Shown in pieces: positions 59,818-64,000 of a stretch of DNA of 64,000 bases; the stretch's first letter is position 1; every line of letters begins with the position of its first letter. Below the pieces are notes generated by a model, which was not told the DNA's origin, ran no database searches, and worked only from the letters and a program-made list of their open reading frames with translations. This stretch comes from Candidatus Tisiphia endosymbiont of Dascillus cervinus (GTDB lineage Bacteria; Pseudomonadota; Alphaproteobacteria; Rickettsiales; Rickettsiaceae), in the NCBI RefSeq assembly GCF_964026405.1, contig NZ_OZ032146.1, positions 806,001 to 870,000 of the forward strand, written 5' to 3'. Made by a program: the position numbers and the translations under genes.

Positions 59818-60282
59818 TTATTTTATAACAGTTACAGCTCTACGGTTCTGTGCCCAAGCTGCTTCGTCACAACCCATAACAGCTGGTTTCTCTTTACCGT
59901 AAGAAATAGTATCAAGTCTGTTATTATCAATTCCTAGACCAATCAAGTATTTTCGTACAGATTCTGCTCTTCTTTCACCAAGTGCTAAGTTATACTCTCT
60001 TGTGCCTCTTTCATCACAATGTCCTTCAATAGTAGCTTTAGTACAACAATGTTTTTTTAACCAAACGGCTTGTTTATTTAGCTGTTCTTTTGATTTACTT
60101 GAAAGATCTGATTTATTGAAAGCAAAAAATATCCTATCACCAACATTTCTTTCGAAATCAGCAGCTAAAGAACTTTCCTCAACACTAGGAGTTACCTCCA
60201 CTTCCGCCGGTTTTTTTCTATGATGACATCCAGAAAGTACAAATAGTGCTAAAAAAGCTATTGTAGTTTTTTTTATTAGCAT
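59818..60282 (-). CDS. pal: Peptidoglycan-associated lipoprotein Pal
   Basis: Pal (154 residues) tethers the outer membrane to peptidoglycan as part of the Tol-Pal system. The signal peptide IKKTTIAFLALFVLSGC ends in a lipobox (LSGC, Cys 19), a substrate of Lgt. The OmpA-like domain starts with IFFAFNKSDLSSKSKEQL and has the peptidoglycan-binding ATIEGHCDERGTREYNLALG. No tol genes are adjacent. Confidence 0.95.
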   Translation of the reverse strand: MLIKKTTIAFLALFVLSGCHHRKKPAEVEVTPSVEESSLAADFERNVGDRIFFAFNKSDLSSKSKEQLNKQAVWLKKHCCTKATIEGHCDERGTREYNLALGERRAESVRKYLIGLGIDNNRLDTISYGKEKPAVMGCDEAAWAQNRRAVTVIK

Positions 60283-60462
60283 AACAAACTCCTTAATTTA
60301 AATAAAGCTATTGATCATATTTGCTTAACAGAAAAAATTGTTAAACATCCTACCTGTGTATTATATATTATCATACTGTTACTTAAAAGCCTAAAATAGT
60401 TTTAGCATTAAACTCTTGGATAAATGTGGTAAAAATATCGTATATAGCCGACGTTTAATAAT

Positions 60463-63141
60463 TCAGAACTTAGATAACAACTCCCTTATCATATCTTGTA
60501 ACTTTCCTACTTTACTTACATCCGTGCCACCAGCCTGAGCTATATTCGCCTGACCACCACCGCCGCTACCGCCAAGGAATACAGACACTTCTTTAGCTAA
60601 GTTACCTGCATGTACCTTATTGCTAATTTCTTTACTAACCGCAATAGTAATAGATAATTTACCCTGCAAATCAGGCATACCTATATATACAATCACTAGA
60701 TTATCTGACTTATCAACTATTCGCTGAGCAGATAAGCGTAATATTTTAGTATCCGAATTTTGTACTAGTTTATAGATAAATTGTATGCTCTTCTGCTTTG
60801 AGTATATATCGGAGATACTGACTGATTCTTTGGCAATCTGCTCAATATTCAAGTCAAGCATCGAGACCTGAGTAGCTACTAACTTATCTTCTAATTGTTT
60901 TTTACTGGCAATCAGGTTATTTACTTTATCAGTAATTTCATTCTTACCTATTTTTAAGGTTGAAGACAAGTCATCAATTATAGTATCGTTTTGTCTAATT
61001 AATTTTAAGGCAAATTCACCACAAACAGCTTCTATCCTTTGAACGCCAGCTGCAACGCTACTTTCGCTAATAATTTTAAATATTCCAATGTCACCAGTTC
61101 TAGTAACATGTGTACCACCACAGAGTTCAAGTGAATTTAGTTCAAGCGGATTTCCCATTGCTACCACCCTTACTTCAGAATCATATTTTTCACCAAATAA
61201 AGCCATAGCACCTGCCTTAATAGCTTCATCTGTTGACATTAATGTTGTAGTAACTTTCGAATTATCCGTAATAATCTGATTTACTTTATCTTCGATCGAT
61301 ATAATTTCTTTTGTCGTCAATGCTGTCATATGGCTAATATCAAAACGTAGACGATCATACGCTACGAGCGATCCTTTCTGCGTTACGTGTTTACCCAGTA
61401 CTTGATGTAATACTGTATGTAATATGTGAGTTGCAGAATGATGAATTCTTAAATTATTACGATATTTGATATCAATAGCAAAATCGGCACTATCTCCAAT
61501 CTTGATGCTGATTCCTTCCTGCAAAATGCATATATGAGCAATTATTGAACCAAGATATTTTACAGTATCTACTACTCTAATTTTACTATTGGTAGATTTG
61601 ATATAACCTATATCTCCCATCTGTCCACCAGATTCCCCATAAAAAGGAGTTTGATTACTAATTACAATAAATTTTTCTTCACTAGTTTCTATAATATCAA
61701 CTAATTTATTATCTTTAATTAGAGCTAATATCTTACCTTCCGCCTCATTCAAATAGTAACCCAAAAATTCGGTACTACCAAATTCTGCTTTAAGATCAAA
61801 CCATATCTTATCTGTTTTAGACTCATTCGAACCTAACCAAGATTTTCTAGCCCTTTCTTTCTGCTCTTGCATCTTATTATTAAAGCCATCAAGATCAATG
61901 GAGATTTGTTTAGCTTTTAATATATCTTCAGTTAAATCAACAGGAAAACCATATGTATCATATAACTTAAATACTATTTCTCCTGATAGTTCTGAATGTT
62001 TACTAAGATGCTGTGTCTCATCATCCAGCAGCTTAAGGCCTCGTTCAAGAGTTGCTTTAAATCTTATTTCCTCCTGTTCCAAGATATTACTGGTAAAAGC
62101 CTCAGCCCTCCTTAGTTCAGGATAAGTTGTTCCCATCATATCTACTAATTTTGGAAGTAATCTATACATCAAAGGTTCACTACTACCAAGTATATGGGCA
62201 TGCCTCATACTCCGACGCATAATACGCCTAAGTACATAGCCTCTACCTTCATTTGATGGCATGATACCATCGCTAATTAAAAAAGCACAAGCACGTAAAT
62301 GATCGGCAATAACTCGGTAAGAAAACTTAGCCTCTCCTTCTACTTTAACTTTTACTATATTCTCGGTATAGGCGATTATTTCCTTAAATAAATCTGTGTC
62401 GTAATTATTATACACGTTTTGCATTACAGCACTAATACGCTCTAACCCCATTCCTGTATCAATAGATTTTTTAGGCAATTCAATCCTAGTATCATTATCC
62501 AATTGTTCAAATTGCATAAAGACCATGTTCCAAATCTCAATGAAGCGATCCCCATCTTGATCCTTCGTTCCTGGTAATCCACCTTTTATCTGCTCTCCAT
62601 GATCATAAAAAATTTCTGAACATGGTCCACAAGGTCCAGTATCTCCCATTGACCAAAAATTATCAGTGGTTTTTATTTTAATAATTCGGTCATCACTTAA
62701 ATTAGCAATTTTTTTCCAATATGTAGCTGCTTCTTCATCAGTATGATAAACCGTTACATATAGTTTTTCTTTAGCTATAGCAAATTCCTTGGTTAAAAGA
62801 TTCCAAGCATGATATATTGCTTCTTCCTTAAAATAATCACCAAAAGAAAAATTGCCCAACATTTCAAAGAATGTATGATGTCTTGCGGTATAGCCAACAT
62901 TCTCAAGATCATTATGTTTACCACCAGCTCGTAGTGATTTCTGGCTAGTAACCGCTCTTTGATAGTCTCTATTTTCCTGACCAGTAAAAACATTTTTAAA
63001 TTGTACCATCCCGGAATTAACAAACATTAAACTAGGATCATTATGAGGAATAAGAGAACTAGCTGGAACATGCAGATGATTATTGGCAACAAAATAACTT
63101 ATAAATTTATTTCTAATTTCTTCAGTGGTAAATTTAGTCAT
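60463..63141 (-). CDS. alaS: Alanyl-tRNA synthetase
   Basis: AlaRS (892 residues) charges tRNA-Ala. The class II catalytic core opens with IRNKFISYFVANNHLHVPAS and SLMFVNSGMVQFKNVF, with HHTFFEMLGNFSFGDYFK and DTGMGLERI (motif 3 region). The editing domain has the zinc-binding HHSATHILHTVL and CGGTHVTRTGDIG. The C-terminal Gly-rich GGSGGGGQANIAQAGG is also present. The length is normal. It starts 28 bp after the aminotransferase stop. Confidence 0.97.
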   Translation of the reverse strand: MTKFTTEEIRNKFISYFVANNHLHVPASSLIPHNDPSLMFVNSGMVQFKNVFTGQENRDYQRAVTSQKSLRAGGKHNDLENVGYTARHHTFFEMLGNFSFGDYFKEEAIYHAWNLLTKEFAIAKEKLYVTVYHTDEEAATYWKKIANLSDDRIIKIKTTDNFWSMGDTGPCGPCSEIFYDHGEQIKGGLPGTKDQDGDRFIEIWNMVFMQFEQLDNDTRIELPKKSIDTGMGLERISAVMQNVYNNYDTDLFKEIIAYTENIVKVKVEGEAKFSYRVIADHLRACAFLISDGIMPSNEGRGYVLRRIMRRSMRHAHILGSSEPLMYRLLPKLVDMMGTTYPELRRAEAFTSNILEQEEIRFKATLERGLKLLDDETQHLSKHSELSGEIVFKLYDTYGFPVDLTEDILKAKQISIDLDGFNNKMQEQKERARKSWLGSNESKTDKIWFDLKAEFGSTEFLGYYLNEAEGKILALIKDNKLVDIIETSEEKFIVISNQTPFYGESGGQMGDIGYIKSTNSKIRVVDTVKYLGSIIAHICILQEGISIKIGDSADFAIDIKYRNNLRIHHSATHILHTVLHQVLGKHVTQKGSLVAYDRLRFDISHMTALTTKEIISIEDKVNQIITDNSKVTTTLMSTDEAIKAGAMALFGEKYDSEVRVVAMGNPLELNSLELCGGTHVTRTGDIGIFKIISESSVAAGVQRIEAVCGEFALKLIRQNDTIIDDLSSTLKIGKNEITDKVNNLIASKKQLEDKLVATQVSMLDLNIEQIAKESVSISDIYSKQKSIQFIYKLVQNSDTKILRLSAQRIVDKSDNLVIVYIGMPDLQGKLSITIAVSKEISNKVHAGNLAKEVSVFLGGSGGGGQANIAQAGGTDVSKVGKLQDMIRELLSKF

Positions 63142-63168
63142 TAATAATGATCCTTTAAAAAAAGTCTA

Positions 63169-64000
63169 TTATGTTATTAACTGTGTATTAAGTCTTACTA
63201 TCGCTTCCAATAAACTTTCTTCTGAGCCAGTTATGGATATTCTTATATGATTCTCTCCGGCTTTACCAAAGGCTGTCCCAGGGACAACCGCAACACGAGT
63301 TTTATCTAAAATAAAATTAGCAACAGATTCACTTACAGAATTATTCTGATAGCTATTAGGAATCTTTTTGTATAAGGTACTAATGTTAGGAAATAAATAC
63401 ATACCTGAATTTGGAGCTTTATCAAGCTTAAAACCATCAATTTCTTGCAGTGAATAGAAAAAGCGAGTTAGCTTTTTCTCTAACAGTGATACATTACTTT
63501 TGGTCGTATTTATGACCTCTTGATCATTCATTACCTCAGCTAGTGCTGTTTGTATCAATGTGTTGACAGCCAAACAATTATAAGTATGAGCCTTTAGTGC
63601 TTGTGTAGTAAACTTCTCTGATGCAACTAGCCATCCTACTCTCCAACCAGTAATGCCTAATCTTTTTGAAAAGCTGTTTACAACAATTAAATTATGCATG
63701 TTATCACAAAATTTAATTATTGGTATATGAGATTGTCCTGTAAAGATAAAATCATCAAAAACTTCATCTTGCATAAGATAAATATCTTTTTCTACTATAA
63801 TTTGGTACAATTTTTTTAATGTTTCTAAAGTATAAACTGTACCCGTTGGATTACACGGAGTATTAATGATGATTAATTTGGTTTTAGGAGTTATGCACTT
63901 TAAAATATCGTCAACATCTAATTCAAATCTATTAAGATGTGAAGTAACACTTCTTACAGGTAAACGTCCTAATGAAATAACAATAGGTTCATAAAGCATA
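63169..64000 (-). CDS. Class I/II aminotransferase (partial, 5' end off the window)
   Basis: The C-terminal 276 residues of a fold-type I PLP enzyme. NTPCNPTGTVYTLETLKKL contains the conserved Asn that contacts the cofactor. YLMQDEVFDDFIFTG contributes the Asp/Tyr pocket. VVNSFSKRLGITGWRVGWLV carries the SxxK PLP-lysine. The C-terminus VVPGTAFGKAGENHIRISIT includes the substrate-carboxylate Arg. The amino-acid substrate cannot be told from this part. It continues beyond base 64000 and may share a transcript with alaS. Confidence 0.88.
   Translation of the reverse strand, partial: MLYEPIVISLGRLPVRSVTSHLNRFELDVDDILKCITPKTKLIIINTPCNPTGTVYTLETLKKLYQIIVEKDIYLMQDEVFDDFIFTGQSHIPIIKFCDNMHNLIVVNSFSKRLGITGWRVGWLVASEKFTTQALKAHTYNCLAVNTLIQTALAEVMNDQEVINTTKSNVSLLEKKLTRFFYSLQEIDGFKLDKAPNSGMYLFPNISTLYKKIPNSYQNNSVSESVANFILDKTRVAVVPGTAFGKAGENHIRISITGSEESLLEAIVRLNTQLIT

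Overview
The window is a 64 kb piece of an AT-rich alphaproteobacterial chromosome. It most likely comes from the Rickettsiaceae (Rickettsia or a close relative). Evidence is the order rpsL-rpsG-fusA-tRNA-Trp-secE-nusG-rplKAJL with no tuf after fusA, the mur/ddl/ftsQA cluster, sdhE beside mfd, and intergenic DNA packed with short palindromic repeats. Genus-level placement is inference.

Layout. 0-7 kb (minus strand): translation block rplL, rplJ, rplA, rplK, nusG, secE, tRNA-Trp, fusA, rpsG, rpsL. 7-10 kb: a TrmJ-type methyltransferase, an XRE regulator and a YihY membrane protein. 10-12 kb: fabG and a frameshifted recA. 12-19.4 kb is a decayed zone: a STAND/NB-ARC-TPR pseudogene cut by a DDE insertion sequence, an intact long-form hpf, and a gene-transfer-agent tail-protein pseudogene split by a 197-bp MITE. 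20-26 kb: a P-loop kinase-like gene, then murC-murB-ddl-ftsQ-ftsA for peptidoglycan precursor synthesis and division. 26-29.5 kb: repeats and an unrecognised 661-residue coiled-coil/TPR-like protein. 29.5-33 kb: ctaB and parC. 33-36 kb: a GDSL lipoprotein pseudogene carrying an intact IS982 element. 36-40 kb: midA-like, lgt, an MscS channel, a class II aldolase. 40-42.5 kb: a dead nuclease-methylase-specificity gene. 43-52 kb: miaA, an IS110 remnant, dnaA, a rhodanese, sdhE, a frameshifted mfd, radA. 52-64 kb: rnd, an AEC transporter, an alpha/beta hydrolase broken by the MITE, trxB, dnaB, nagZ, pal, alaS and a partial aminotransferase.

Most striking are: (1) a 197-bp MITE in three copies that look identical, with the terminal repeats of the resident IS982 and clean 6-7 bp target duplications, two of them inside genes whose frame is restored by conceptual excision, plus an empty paralogous site; (2) composite arrays of five palindromes at several gene boundaries, in which two hairpin loops are complementary to each other and change together between loci; (3) other 100-150 bp palindromic repeat families that are nested in one another and supply ends of coding regions; (4) frameshifts in both recA and mfd while essential neighbours are intact. 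All identities come from reading the sequence; no database search was run.
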